Of a DNA stretch of 64,000 bases, positions 22,493 to 33,227 are shown piece by piece. The position numbers and the translations under genes are program-made. The notes beneath the pieces were generated by a model, which did not search any database, was not told where the DNA came from, and was given only the letters and a program-made list of their open reading frames with translations. Source of the stretch: Sepiola atlantica (taxonomy: Eukaryota; Mollusca; Cephalopoda; Sepiida; Sepiolidae). Location of the stretch: positions 41,836,576 through 41,900,575 of the forward strand of contig OY744525.1 of NCBI GenBank assembly GCA_963556195.1. Direction: 5' to 3'. Positions within the stretch are counted from its first letter, which is position 1; the number at the start of each line of letters is the position of its first letter.

Positions 22493-22727
22493 TAAAAAAT
22501 TTAAAAAATAATTATAATTTATAAGTAAGATTATTAGCGAGCAAAATAGCACAAATACATGTGGAAATCTGAAGAAAACAATTATGAGTGTATATTTGAA
22601 AATACTAAGTTATTAGAAGTTTAAAAGCAATTAATTATGTAAATTGAGAAATGTGCATAGGTTTTTACGGCGGTTTTTGTAGTAGTATATAAGTAAATAG
22701 TAATATTACTCTGATGGAGTTTCGACT

Positions 22728-22778
22728 TCAGACAGACAGACAGACATACAGACAGACAGACAGACACATAATCTCCAT

Positions 22779-22816
<38 letters not shown>

Positions 22817-22843
22817 ACGATAGAAAAAACAAAATCATATAAA

Positions 22844-22876
<33 letters not shown>
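22728..22876. repeat. (GACA)n and (TA)n cluster
   Basis: CAGA/GACA repeats at 22728-22767 then TA runs at 22783-22809 and 22846-22876. Confidence 0.9.
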
Positions 22877-22878
<2 letters not shown>

Positions 22879-22978
22879 CATGATTTTTGGGGGAGTACAA
22901 AATGTTATTATCGCAAGAATGAAGGGAAGACGAATTCTATCGTTCATGATTAAAAGTTAATCAAGAGAAAAAAAATGC

Positions 22979-23040
22979 CAGCCGACCGGTTTCGCCCTCT
23001 CTTAACAAAGGTTGTATCGAGGGATTTAAAAAAAAAAGGG
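22979..23040 (-). ncRNA. 3' half of a Penelope-type hammerhead
   Basis: On the minus strand CCCUC pairs with GAGGG, then CGAAACCGGUC follows: the GAAA box, an ACC/GGU stem III and a GUC cleavage triplet. No CUGANGA box precedes the stem, so the ribozyme is incomplete. It lies 3' of the GIY-YIG domain on the same strand, where Penelope-like elements are known to carry hammerheads in their terminal repeats. Confidence 0.45.
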
Positions 23041-24038
23041 GTGAAAAGAGAGAGTACAGAAAATAAAATAGCGTTATGTTATATGTACAATAGAGGATGA
23101 ATCTTAGAGACTGATCACATCTAGTTCCAATAGACATTCCCTTTGCTTGAAAAGGGAGGGACGTTTAAGACGAACGTGGATCGTCTCCAAGATTTTTAGA
23201 TGGTATAATGAGTGAGCATGACTGAGAATGGTGAAGGAGTCCATGCTAAAATTCCTAGCGCACGGCGGGTTTTTAAGTAAATGGTCTGTAATGGAAGATC
23301 CGTATGTGTTATTTTGAATGTCCGTTGACCGGAAGGTTCCATTCCTGATCTTACTCGGAATGTGCTGTTGGACTCTACTATCCAATCTTAACGTCGTCCT
23401 ACCCACGTAGTCAGCACTGCAACTACATTTAAAATGATAAATTACATTATTTTTATGGTGAGGGGTAGAACGTCTTTACGAGAGGATGCCAATAAAGGTT
23501 TTGTAGAAAACACAACATGCACATTCGAAGAAAAATAACAATTTTCAACTGCTGAGCTGATTTGCTTGGCGAATTTCTCACTTACTGTGCCTAACCAAGG
23601 TAAACGAATGTAAATTGGACATTTAGTCATCGTATTTGGTTTTATTTCGGAAAAAGTATTTATTTTCCTTTGGGTGACTGCCCTAATCACATCAAGAGGA
23701 TAGCCGTTATTGGACAAAGTATTAGTTATAGTTTTAATTTCTTCGCCCAATTATGATTTTGAACAAAGCATAACGGCTCTGTGTGTTAATGTCCAAATCA
23801 AGTTTACCTTTCGTTTTTTAGGACAAAATGAATCCCAGCGAGTATATAATCCTGTAAACGTAGGTTTACGGTAAATTGATGTATGGTAACGCAATGAAGT
23901 TTTGTTACCAATACATCGAGGAAAACTAAAGTGGAATTACGCTCTCCTCCATAGGTATATTTTAATGCGGGATGCATTTTATTGAGTAAGGAGAAGAATG
24001 TATTTCCCTCCGTTTTATTATTAAAAAGGCAAAATGTA
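23041..24038 (-). pseudogene. Penelope-like retroelement, RT thumb and GIY-YIG endonuclease part
   Basis: Minus-strand frames read TFCLFNNKTEGNTFFSLLN, KMHPALKYTYGGE, NSTLVFLDVLV and LQDYILAGI (RT thumb), then NTLSNNGYPLDVIRAV, CPIYIRLPWLGTVSEKFA and VVFSTKPLL. The end carries VIYHFKCSCSADYVGRT followed by RLDSRVQQHIPSK, a GIY-YIG nuclease with the 'YVG' and downstream Arg/His. Frameshifts and stops break it. The RT palm lies next to it but inverted (24039-24158). PLEs use the nuclease to nick the target and the RT to copy their RNA. Confidence 0.85.
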
Positions 24039-24158
24039 TGGGCTCAGTCCTAGGACCGACTATGGAAAATATTTCTGTGGGTTTTTTGAGAAAGCTTTAT
24101 TATCTGGACCCACTAAACCTTTAGTCTACTTTCGATATGTAGACGAAACATTTTGCCA
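24039..24158 (+). pseudogene. Penelope RT palm segment, inverted
   Basis: The plus strand reads MGSVLGPTMENISVGFFEKA then LLSGPTKPLVYFRYVDETF. This is the Penelope RT palm with the catalytic YVDD box changed to YVDE. It directly precedes TFCLFN in an intact element, but that continuation is on the opposite strand at 24038. The 10-bp 'ggcaaaatgt' (24029-24038) and 'acattttgcc' (24149-24158) flank the inverted piece. Confidence 0.85.
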
Positions 24159-24282
24159 CCTATGGAATCGTTAATAAAATTCACAATCCTTTTGGCAATC
24201 CAACCATATTTGGTACAAATAGATTTCAGTCTATGTCTGAATTGTCCACCATCAGCCATGAATATCCAACAGTATTTGTTTT

Positions 24283-24418
24283 ATTGCTGTTCAATTATAT
24301 GGGGACACTTTGGTGATCGTCTCATCAATAGGAGGTGTGATCCTGATTTGGCTTCACACTCTCCGGACCTTACCCCCACAGATTTTTTATCTATAGGATT
24401 ATCTCAAAGATAATGTCT
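24283..24418 (+). pseudogene. DDE transposase fragment, part 1
   Basis: The frame reads WGHFGDRLINRRCDPDLASH then SPDLTPTDF, and in a shifted frame LKDNV. This is the 'SPDLTPxDFFLWGxLKDNVY' block common in eukaryotic IS630/Tc1-mariner-like DDE transposases. The N-terminal DNA-binding part is deleted. The reading continues after the SINE at 24621. Confidence 0.75.
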
Positions 24419-24620
24419 CTATTTACTTGTCTCCCTATGAGGGACGAGTTAAACGTAAGGTCGGTTTTAATGTGGGGAAAATCTAGTTCCCCAAAACGGG
24501 GCACACTGAATTGAGAAAAAAATAAAAAATTCAGTCTAAAATAATTTCTCCTTCATTGACAGAGGACATAAAAGATGAAATGTAGTATCAGAATAGCTAC
24601 TACACTATGCTCCTGGCCCC
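24419..24620 (-). mobile_element. U2-headed SINE, body I, inside a transposase remnant
   Basis: Plus strand: 'tatttacttgtctccctatg' (3' end), 'gtggggaaaatctagttccc', then 'atactac…ctactacactatgctcctgg', the decayed U2-like head in reverse. The transposase reading resumes right after it, so it inserted into that gene. Confidence 0.75.
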
Positions 24621-24770
24621 CAAAAAACCATCCCCAGATTATTCCTGAACTAAAGAGAGCCATCACAGCTAAAATCAGTACAGGACCAAAAGAGGAGTGT
24701 GTAAGAGGTATTGACAATTGTGCACGTGGTATTTTGGTGTACATATCATTAAGCGTCGATAAAACATAGA
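24621..24770 (+). pseudogene. DDE transposase fragment, part 2 (C terminus)
   Basis: Reads NHPQIIPELKRAITAKI then PKEECVRGIDNCARGI, the usual C-terminal block (PQTIPELK…I…CV..IDNFARR) after the LKDNVY motif of such transposases. It completes part 1 once the SINE is removed. Confidence 0.75.
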
Positions 24771-25579
24771 CTGTTGGACATTCATAGCTGAAACCTGGTG
24801 GATAAGTCAGACATAGACTGAAGTTTATTTTATCCCAGCTATGGTTGGATTATAGAAAGGATTATTAATTTTATTAACGATCCTATGGGTGGCATTTTGT
24901 TCGGGTCAGCCCATACGTAAGGCCAACTTTGGCAAGAAGCCTAAATATATAAATGCATGAAAACAATCAATCTCTCCATGAACACGTGCATCTGTTAATG
25001 TAAGAAATGATGTTTGCCTATGAAAATATTGGCCAAATTCCAGTCCAAACAAAATATGGAACTTTCAAGTAAAACAATAATTTTATATGCACTTCAACTG
25101 CTTAATATCATCCAATGACAGGTTTTGAATCCCTTATCCGTATCAACACTTGGAACTTGTCTTTATGAACTGTTTATATTGTGGTATCCTCCGTGGCTTT
25201 CTTCGTAGCACTTGTAGTCAAAGCTGTCAAGGCAAAAACTTACAGAAACAGAAATATTTTATAAAGAAGACAGATTAAAATAATACATCGTAAGATCAGC
25301 TAAAGATAAAATACAAAAAAAAACAAAACAAATTCTGTAAGGTCAACAGAATACGTGCAGCCAATGACAAGAGGATAATATTGTTTCTTGTAAAAATAAT
25401 GGACAGTGAGAGGCAGGAGTCAACCGATGCATTCGTCACCCTTAAATCCATATTTGTCTATGTTCGCAACATCTCAATCAGTGGTGTCACCATCTTGCCG
25501 ATCGCTGACACTTAATGTAATAAAAGATAGATGAGAATCCATTGTATTCTATGTTCTAATTGACAAGCAATTAATCTTG

Positions 25580-25862
25580 CATTCAATGAAAAGAAACTGG
25601 AATCTTAGGAAAATCTCCATCATCCCAGTAATTATAGGAGCAACAGGACTAATGAAAAAGAATTTCAAGAGCTATCTGGCAAGTATACCCGGTGAACCGA
25701 GTGCAAGAGAAATACAAACAATTGCACTTAAAGGGACAGTTAGAATCTTAAAAAGATCACTAGGCTGGAGTGTCTGAAATAGCTGGTGAATGTCTGGCAT
25801 CCGGTAGGATGCCCCATCTCCAGCAAAAACAGAAAGATAAAAAAAAAAAAAAAATAAGAGGC
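25580..25862 (+). pseudogene. Non-LTR retrotransposon C terminus with poly-A
   Basis: The frame reads NWNLRKISIIPVIIGATGLM then AREIQTIALKGTVRILKR and a stop. This is the end of the C-terminal domain found after the RT of non-LTR elements with a restriction-like endonuclease region. A poly-A run at 25840-25856 follows the short 3' UTR. The RT itself is absent. A longer copy is at 46700-47160. Confidence 0.7.
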
Positions 25863-25870
25863 GTTTAAAT

Positions 25871-26297
25871 TACCTACTAGACACCATCCTCAAGTGTCTT
25901 GGTCTTTCTGTACAAGGGTTTGTCAGGACAACCTGATATGAGGATACTTCACATTACAAGTAAACCCTGACCAAAAATTCAAAATTACATAGTATTCGAA
26001 GCCCAAATAACATCAATTCAACACAACTATACGCTGACTCATACGAGGAATGGTGCACCTTCTAGTGATGTTACCTCAGACTAGATGAATTCTTGTTCTG
26101 GAATTCGGTAAGACCAAGAGACCAAAAGAAAGTTATATTATAACATAGTTAACTGGTCAATTCGGGAGAAGAAAAATAAATGTTCTTCACTTCTTTACTA
26201 ACTCAACGTTTGACAGATAAAGGAGAACTTTAGTTGAACATTCGGATATCTATGTATCTCATATAGAGATCAAGTTTTAGGCCCAGGAAGGGCTCCT

Positions 26298-26300
<3 letters not shown>
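25871..26300 (+). repeat. Dispersed repeat, 430 bp, copy 1
   Basis: Shares long blocks with 48651-49112 in the same orientation: 'ctagacaccatcctcaagtg', 'gtacaagggtttgtcagga', 'gaccaagagaccaaaa', 'tctatgtatctcatata'. It could be a solo LTR or a retroelement 3' end. No coding is seen. Confidence 0.75.

Positions 26301-26361
<61 letters not shown>
26300..26361. repeat. (TA)n microsatellite
   Basis: Pure TA run next to the repeat at 25871. Confidence 0.95.
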
Positions 26362-26363
<2 letters not shown>

Positions 26364-26654
26364 TGGGCTGCCACACATGGTGGAGCCATGCCGAAGGGTG
26401 AATGTGAGTTCACATTTTTTGGACATTAATCCTTCATGTCACACTATGGTGTATAATTTTTCAAACTAAGAACTTTTTGTACTTTCTGAAAAGCTCAAAG
26501 AAGACAGATCCAATATTAACATACTAATGTTGGTTGGTCTATTTTTAACGAAACGAGTTCGTTAAATAATTGAACTAAAGCGTATCTGTTTTGAAAATGT
26601 TTTCATAAGATAAAATAAAATATTGACTTTTGGAATGTAAATGAACCTCGCTAA

Positions 26655-26732
<78 letters not shown>

Positions 26733-26770
26733 TTTGTTTAATGCATATGTATATATATATATATATATAT

Positions 26771-26812
<42 letters not shown>
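26655..26812. repeat. (TA)n and (GATA)n cluster
   Basis: TA at 26655-26728 and 26749-26772, then GATA repeats to 26812, abutting the foldback element. Confidence 0.95.
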
Positions 26813-27433
26813 GGACGAAGAGTGGTAAACATGCACGAATGTCCAAATTTATATCAAACTTCGATTGTTCAATGCAAGGTATATTCTGTAATAAAATTAT
26901 GTTTATTATTCTTTCCTTAAGCCAAGGCTTTTTCCCATTGTCATTCGCTTACGACTCATTTCTTGGCCGAGGAAGCATTGTTTTTAAATGGCCAGATTTC
27001 TTTATTTTAATTCCGTTAAAGTGCGCTCCATCTACGACTTGAACTCAATTTTCACCATTGGGTTTACTCTATTTTGAACGCCTTTCTGTAATGCCTCCAC
27101 GAAACTTTTTCTTCTCCATCGAAACTTTCTTCCATTGGACACCTTATCGGCGGACAATTACCATCTGGACAAACCCAATATATTTTTACACGAACTTTTT
27201 TCACCCATCATTTAAAAAAATATTTTTTCAAATGTTGAATTTTGGCTTTTCTATTGCCAACTTATCCATCTGTATAATTCCTCTGATGATAAGATCTCGA
27301 TCTTTGAAAAGCCTTGACTTAAGGAGAGAACAATAAACATATTTTTATTACAGAATATACCTTGCATTGAACATTTGAAGTTTTAAATAAATTTGGACAT
27401 TCGTGCATGTTTATCACTCTTCATCCATCTATC
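26812..27433. mobile_element. Long foldback element carrying hammerhead family D
   Basis: Inverted arms of about 120 bp (26812-26930 and 27308-27433) match those at 10868-11262. The interior of about 380 bp has open frames (MSKFISNFDCSMQGIFCNKI and others) with no recognisable domain. The hammerhead at 27278-27326 lies just inside the right arm. TA tracts flank it. Confidence 0.75.
27278..27326 (+). ncRNA. Hammerhead ribozyme, family D, one stem mutated
   Basis: Stem I UUCCU with AGGAG; CUGAUGA at 27283-27289; stem II AAGAUC/GAUCUU; GAA; stem III AAGCC with GACUU, where a G to A change breaks one pair; then A (cleavage 27321/27322). Same family as 10979-11027. Confidence 0.6.
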
Positions 27434-27522
27434 TTTATAATTGCTCTATCTCGTATATTGTACTTTTACCATTTCACTATAGGTTCTTTCTACTAAAAGT
27501 TTACTTAGTTTCATATTTATTT

Positions 27523-27526
<4 letters not shown>

Positions 27527-27569
<43 letters not shown>

Positions 27570-27582
27570 TAATTTTGTTTAA

Positions 27583-27650
<68 letters not shown>

Positions 27651-27668
27651 TTAAACAAAACTAAACTA
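27527..27668. repeat. (TA)n pair framed by short inverted repeats
   Basis: TA runs at 27527-27566 and 27584-27647. The block 'tttaattttgtttaatgcat' before the second run is inverted after it as 'atgcattaaacaaaactaaa'. The first form also occurs at 26729-26748. Confidence 0.85.
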
Positions 27669-27674
27669 AATATT

Positions 27675-28014
27675 ACCGATTGGCCTTTTGGCTAAGATCA
27701 AAGTGTAGTATCTGTTCTGATGGATACTTCACCCCATAGACTGGTATTGTCTTGACCTTCGGGGCTTGATTTACGCCGGTCTATGGGTCTGTCATGTGCA
27801 GTTCTAGGAGGTCCACTCTTCCAGGCTTCGCCTCCCCTCTTTGGGGAGGAGTAAGTTTATTGCTTACTGCCTGAGGCGCCCCACCGGGGAATGCCGACGG
27901 GGCTGCCCAGGCAATTTTTAAACCCCACTTTCCCAACCCGACCTTCGGTCACATCTTACTTGTGGGAGTAAGATAAAAACTGGCCTTGTGCCTTACTCCT
28001 GGAGAGGAGTAAAT
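27675..28014 (+). mobile_element. U2-headed SINE, GC-rich body (body II), complete head
   Basis: 'ggccttttggctaagatca' plus 'aagtgtagtatctgttct' match the first 40-odd bases of U2 snRNA with one extra A. The GC-rich body follows and the element ends 'ctggccttgtgccttactcc', 'ggagaggagtaaat'. Only the U2 5' domain is present, so it cannot act as a spliceosomal RNA. Confidence 0.85.
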
Positions 28015-28019
28015 CAATA

Positions 28020-29980
28020 CTCACCCTTATGACTAGCATCTGTGTTTACAAATTCATAATAATCGGTTAATTAGTTTAGAAGTGAAGCCGATTCGTAAAA
28101 TATATTTCATGTTATTGGCATTTGCAAGAAAATCATCAACCTAAGGTTCGATCAATATGATATAAGGTAGTGAGAAAATTGATTTTAAATAGATACCAGC
28201 CAACATTAATTAAAAAAAATGATTTTAACATGCCAATTTTTAGCAAATTCTTAGATCAGATATGTATAAAAAAATCGTATTTAGTCAGCATTTGCATTAG
28301 TCAATCTAACTATCAATTTTTAAATCAATATGACCTAAGATCATTAAAAAATATTGATTTTTAAGCATAAATGGCAAAGGGTCGGTATATGGATGGCCAT
28401 AAAAAACATCTTTTAGACTTCTATGGAAGCATCTAAAATAAAAATTTAAAATAAATTTAAAAAAATGAAAAATAAGTGAATCGGTTTATTCATCCTAATT
28501 ATTTTTTTCTTGTTCAGAAAACTTGAAATCAAAGTTTTGCAATTCTTTGGTTTTATTATGAACCACTAGTAAACTGCCATTTTTTTTTAATCTCCACATC
28601 CCATAAAAAAAGGAAGTTTTAAGAATATGAAGGAAAACAATCTACCACGTTTCATGAAGCTTTTGAATAAATATATAAATTATTTGTTTATTATGAAGAA
28701 GCCAATCAAATTAATGTTATTGCATTATTGTGCTCTATATAAGAAATAGTTTTATGTATATTAGAAAATAATTGAACAAAAAAATAAATGTCAATTTTGA
28801 AGGGGGATAATTCAAAATATTTTTTTTTTTCAATTTGTAATGAAAATGTTGTATGTGTTCACTTATACAATTGTTTCAAGCCTTATTGTTTGTTGATTTT
28901 TCATCAAATTATTATTTTTAAATACCTCTTTAAAAAAAAATCTTTAACTTAGATTGTGAAAAATGAAAATTGGATCTCAAGCTAACTAATTAAAATTAAT
29001 TCAAAAATACGTTTTAAAACATTATTTAGAAAAACATTACTTATACATAGCTATATGGATGAAGCCAGATTAATCTATTAGAAATAGAGATGTTGTCCGT
29101 CCGTCTGTCTGGCACAATTTTTTTTCATGTAATAAATACATTGCGGAATTTGTCTCATTTCAGAATATCAGAGATCTTAATTACTTTTAGAAATGGAGAA
29201 TATTACATTAATAGTAAATAATAAATTCCTAACAAATAAAACGAATATCATGACCGGAAACAGCGTTGAATTATATCAATTTTTGCATGAAGTTCAGCTG
29301 TATTTTTAAAATCATTTATTTTATTTTTAGATTACAAAATCATTTTATAAACTGCATAGACTTTTAGCTGCTGTTTAAATTATTCTCAATTTTTGATGTT
29401 TTGGATTTTTCGGACTACTGTTCTCATCTTGGATGTTATTCTCACAACATTTCGACTGATGTAACCTCCGACCTTCTTCAGGTGTGTCTTGTTTCATGAA
29501 AAAGAAATTTTGAACGAAGTTTGAAGAATTCATACAACAAAAGCGTCCTTAATATGGTGTGCTTCTTTTATCATTCCTTTTGATTCTGCTTAATTTCATT
29601 TTATTTACCGTTTTTCAAGTACAGTTTTAATTTACTATAGTTCAAAAATCTCTTAACAAGATTTAAACTTAACAAGATTTAAACTTCAAATAAATGTTAT
29701 TATTACAAAACCCTTCACCTTTTGTGTATTTATATACGAATTCTATTTACTTTGCACTTCTATGTTTTTTATGCGTTCTTTTCTTTAATGAAAATGAAGG
29801 CAAAAAATATATGGTCAAAACGGTGAGACAGTGTGGCCTTTTAGCATCAGACAAGTCAATAACATTAACATTCGTCACAGATTTGATATCATTAAAACAT
29901 AATTTGGTGATTTAAATTGGTAGAAAATAAGATTATTTTTAATAATAAGTATATATATTTTTTAAATGTATAAGAGTTTA
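28020..29980. other. AT-rich stretch, almost featureless
   Basis: Only 29400-29500 is recognisable, as an arm of the foldback repeat family seen at 5720 and 6490 ('gatgtaacctccgaccttct'). No gene seen. Confidence 0.5.
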
Positions 29981-29989
29981 TTGAAGCAC

Positions 29990-30480
29990 AGGAAGGAACT
30001 GGTATTAGTGCGATAGCAAGATTAAGGAGTAGATGGAGTAATTTCAGAGAACTACTGTCATTACTAACCAGCAGAGCGTTACCACTGTCAACTGAGAGAA
30101 GAGTCTATCAGGCATATGTTTTGCATGGAGAGAAAATATATGATAATTATACGACGGATATGTAATGTGAGTCTTAAAGACAGGCTTAGATCTGATGACC
30201 TCAGAGGAAGGTTAAATCTGGACAATATAAGGAGATGTGTGCATAACAGCAGACTTTGTTGGTTTGGTCACATTGAAAGAATAGATGACTACTTAGGTTA
30301 GCAGATGTAAAGCAGTTGAGATAGAAGGGTCATTTGGCAGGGGAAGGCCAAGGAAAACATGAGAGGAAGTGATAAGGATGGATTTGAGAGAAAAGAGGAT
30401 AAATAAACACTTGGTCAGAGATAGGCTAGTTTCGAAATCAATTTCTAAAAGCTGTTCAAGACATGCCAGCATGTAAAACT
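29990..30480 (+). pseudogene. LINE RT C-terminal region (family R)
   Basis: Broken frames read ISAIARLRSRWSNFRELL, LTSRALPLSTERRVYQAYV, NVSLKDRLRSDDLRGRL and CWFGHIERIDD. This is the region after the RT palm of a widespread non-LTR family. It ends in 'catgccagcatgtaaaactg', 'aaaccg' and then (ATG)n. Several frameshifts are present. Confidence 0.8.
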
Positions 30481-30486
30481 GATGTT

Positions 30487-30491
30487 AAACC

Positions 30492-30555
<64 letters not shown>

Positions 30556-30556
30556 C
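30487..30556. repeat. (ATG)n at a LINE 3' end
   Basis: Trinucleotide tract beginning directly after the LINE terminal 'ttaaaccg'. Confidence 0.95.
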
Positions 30557-30559
30557 TAT

Positions 30560-30818
30560 CTGGACAGTATGCAGGTGTGCAGAACAGAAAGAAGACATCG
30601 TTACATTGAAAGAATAGATGAGAGCGCTTGTGTTAGTAAATGTAGAACAGTTGAGTTAACATGGTCAGTTAGCAGGGGTGAACCAAGAACAACATGGGAG
30701 AAAGTGATAAGGATGGATTTGAAAGAAAAGGGGATAAATAAAGACCTGGTCATAGGTTTGGAAGTCAATTTCTAAAAGCCTTCAAACACATTTCAGTACG
30801 TAAAACAGACGTTAAACC
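30560..30818 (+). pseudogene. LINE 3' end (family R), second copy
   Basis: Reads GEPRTTWEKVIRMDLKEKG and INKDLVIGLEVNF then a stop, and again ends 'aaaccg' before (ATG)n. Tandem to the copy at 29990. Confidence 0.75.

Positions 30819-30887
<69 letters not shown>
30818..30887. repeat. (ATG)n at a LINE 3' end
   Basis: About 23 ATG units directly after the second LINE copy. Confidence 0.95.
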
Positions 30888-30889
<2 letters not shown>

Positions 30890-31564
30890 AAGTCACTTAA
30901 TGTTTAACTGTCGTCTCAACTAATCAAATGTGTGATTTAATGGTAAAGCTTCAGATTTGAACTTCTCACATAAACACTAAGGTTTTTATTCCAACTCAGG
31001 AAAGAATCATTTTTGAATTGCTTTTATTGTAGTTAATGGTTCATTACAGACAAAATATAAATATGTAATGATATGCACGACCTGTATTTTTACAATTGAT
31101 GAATTATTATTTGTTTGTTATGCCTCTTTTGGTTATCTCCCCTTTTAACCATTTTTTTTTTCATCTCAATCCTTAAGAAAAATCCTGGCACATGACATTT
31201 ACACTATTAATACGATACTTATATATAACACACCCATTTGTCATAAAGATTAGAGTGTTCTTTAATGAACTGAGGGACTGGGTTCAATCCTCAGTCGAGT
31301 CATACCAAAGACTCAAAAAATGGTACTTGATGCTTCTTTGCTAAACACTTTGCACTATAAGGTGAGGATCAAGGGTAAGTGGAGTAATCCAGGCCATCTT
31401 GGATGTAGTTATCAATGAAAAAGGAGCCTTCGGGTAACACTCGACTTTGGTCGTTCCATTTATTTTATAATATATTTTTAAATATTCTATTCGATAGTTC
31501 CCAAAAATGCCATTCTTAATTTTTTTTTTTTTTACCATTATAAAATGTGTTACATTATTAAAAA

Positions 31565-31880
31565 AAATTGTTTTTACTTACTAGTCACCACTTATCAAGG
31601 CTGAACACCACACAAAGATAAGGGTTAATGAGATGAATAGATTGAAAGTTGAATGACAATGAATATTATGAGAGGATTGAAAATAATGAATTGGTGAATA
31701 AAATTTTATGGCTTATGGGGATGGTTTATAACAAGTGTTTATTGACATTAGATTTGAAGATAACCATGTTGTAACCTTCAGGTAAGCAATATTGTGGCAA
31801 CGTGTTCCACAGATGGGAAGTTCTTGGAACGAAACTCTGTTCATGGATATTCCGTTTGATGTTTTGGACGATTTTTTTCT
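31565..31880 (-). mobile_element. Jockey/CR1-like LINE 3' end (family J), copy 3
   Basis: Shares 'gtcaccacttatcaaggctg', 'gtgtttattgacattag' and 'ggaacgaaactctgttcatg' with 41264-41655 and others. 5'-truncated and non-coding. Confidence 0.75.
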
Positions 31881-32252
31881 AAAATATATTACCCTATTAG
31901 TAAAAATAACAGCAAGAATAATTTTAAATGCTTGCTAATAACCTTGAGTGGCATCTTGCTGTTATTATGAGAAAGAAAAGATATATTTTTTTTGCAGTCA
32001 CTTTAAAGGAATGCCATTTTTGACAAGTTGTTTGTGTTTTGTGGAATCGGGCTCTTATGTTTTCAGCTTTGAAAAGTCAGTTAGGATTCAAGATATTCTA
32101 CAAATCCTTGATATTCTAAACTCCTTGCTCAGAAGATTCTTTGATCTTCTCTTTCATCAACTCCGGACATGTCTTGTTTTGAGACCTTACGATGATGCTT
32201 GAAGCAAAGAAAGAATTCATGTGTTTTAAAGATGTTTTATTTATTTTTTTAC

Positions 32253-32282
32253 TAGCATGGCTACATGGCGTTGCCCGGGAGC
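32253..32282 (-). mobile_element. Helitron-like 3' terminus
   Basis: On the minus strand a CCCGGGCAACGCC block is followed by CTAG and T. The hairpin is imperfect. Confidence 0.45.
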
Positions 32283-32504
32283 ATGGACATTGGACAACAA
32301 GATTTAAAAAGTGTGATAAACATCTTTCCTTTTAATTTTTTTTTCTCTCTCCCTCTCTCCTCCCCCTCCTCCTCTTTCTATCCCACCCCTTCCTCCTCTT
32401 CTCTCGCCTTCTCTCTATCACCCCGTTTCTTTCTATATATATCATCCACTCCCTCTCTTGTTCTGCCAACTGGAAAAAAAAATCGCTCCAAATGTCAATC
32501 CCCT

Positions 32505-32712
32505 TCTAACTAATGTTCCTATTTACTTGCCTCCCCACGAGGGCAGAGTTGGACACAAGGTCGGTTTTTAATGTGGAGAAAATCCAGCTCCCCAAAACTT
32601 TTTTAAAATTGCCTCAGTCTAGAAAGACTTCTCCTACACTGACCGAGGACAGAATAGTTCAAGTATAGCAACAGAACAGATAATACACTTTGCTCCTAGC
32701 CAAAAGTAATGT
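32505..32712 (-). mobile_element. U2-headed SINE, body I
   Basis: Plus strand 'gataatacactttgctccta' plus 'gccaaaag' is the U2 head in reverse. The body 'ggagaaaatccagctcccc' and 3' end 'ttgcctccccacgagggcag' match the other body I copies. Confidence 0.8.
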
Positions 32713-32868
32713 TGTTCTTGTTGACCCCCAAATTATGAAGATTACAAAAAAAATATATCAATATTCTGTCTGAGGTAATGCTGAAAAAAATCAGCTTTGT
32801 GGGTGTGTCTTGTGCCGTCTCTGACTTTTAGGTGAACACACACAAACAGCCAACTGTCTTTTATATAA

Positions 32869-32960
32869 TAGACGAGCTGTACCTACCCGGCGTTGCCAGG
32901 GAGTCTTTTTATGTTAATTTTCTTTTCACTATTTTTTCTTCTTTTTAACTATGCCGTTTT
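32869..32960 (-). mobile_element. Helitron-like 3' end, subfamily with 'acggcatagtt'
   Basis: Minus strand: 'aaaacggcatagttaaaaag', later 'gactccctggcaacgccggg', then a changed CTCGT where CTAGT is expected. The same order occurs at 39968 and 61825. Confidence 0.5.
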
Positions 32961-33081
32961 AATATATCTATCAAATTACTGGATGTAGATAAACTTGATT
33001 TTAATCTTCGTAAGGGCACATAAAAATAACTGTTATGTTTGAGGGATTCATTTTATCCATCCTGGGACGGGTATTTTTCTA

Positions 33082-33118
<37 letters not shown>

Positions 33119-33174
33119 GATATTGTCTTAATTTTCTGTAATTACATATATAAATATATGTATATGTATATATG

Positions 33175-33224
<50 letters not shown>
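33082..33224. repeat. Two (TA)n tracts
   Basis: TA at 33082-33115 and 33177-33224; the second abuts the tRNA-like ribozyme element. Confidence 0.95.

Positions 33225-33227
<3 letters not shown>

Larger units (their letters stand above)
24150..24899. mobile_element. DNA transposon remnant with 115-bp terminal inverted repeats
   Basis: The left repeat (24157-24272) and right repeat (24771-24892) are inverted copies sharing 'atcgttaataaaatt' and 'cagtctatgtctga'. Both ends have CCACC/GGTGG and are flanked by CATTTTG, a 7-bp direct duplication. The interior keeps only the C-terminal transposase, and a U2-headed SINE is inserted in it. The element itself landed in the Penelope copy. Confidence 0.75.
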
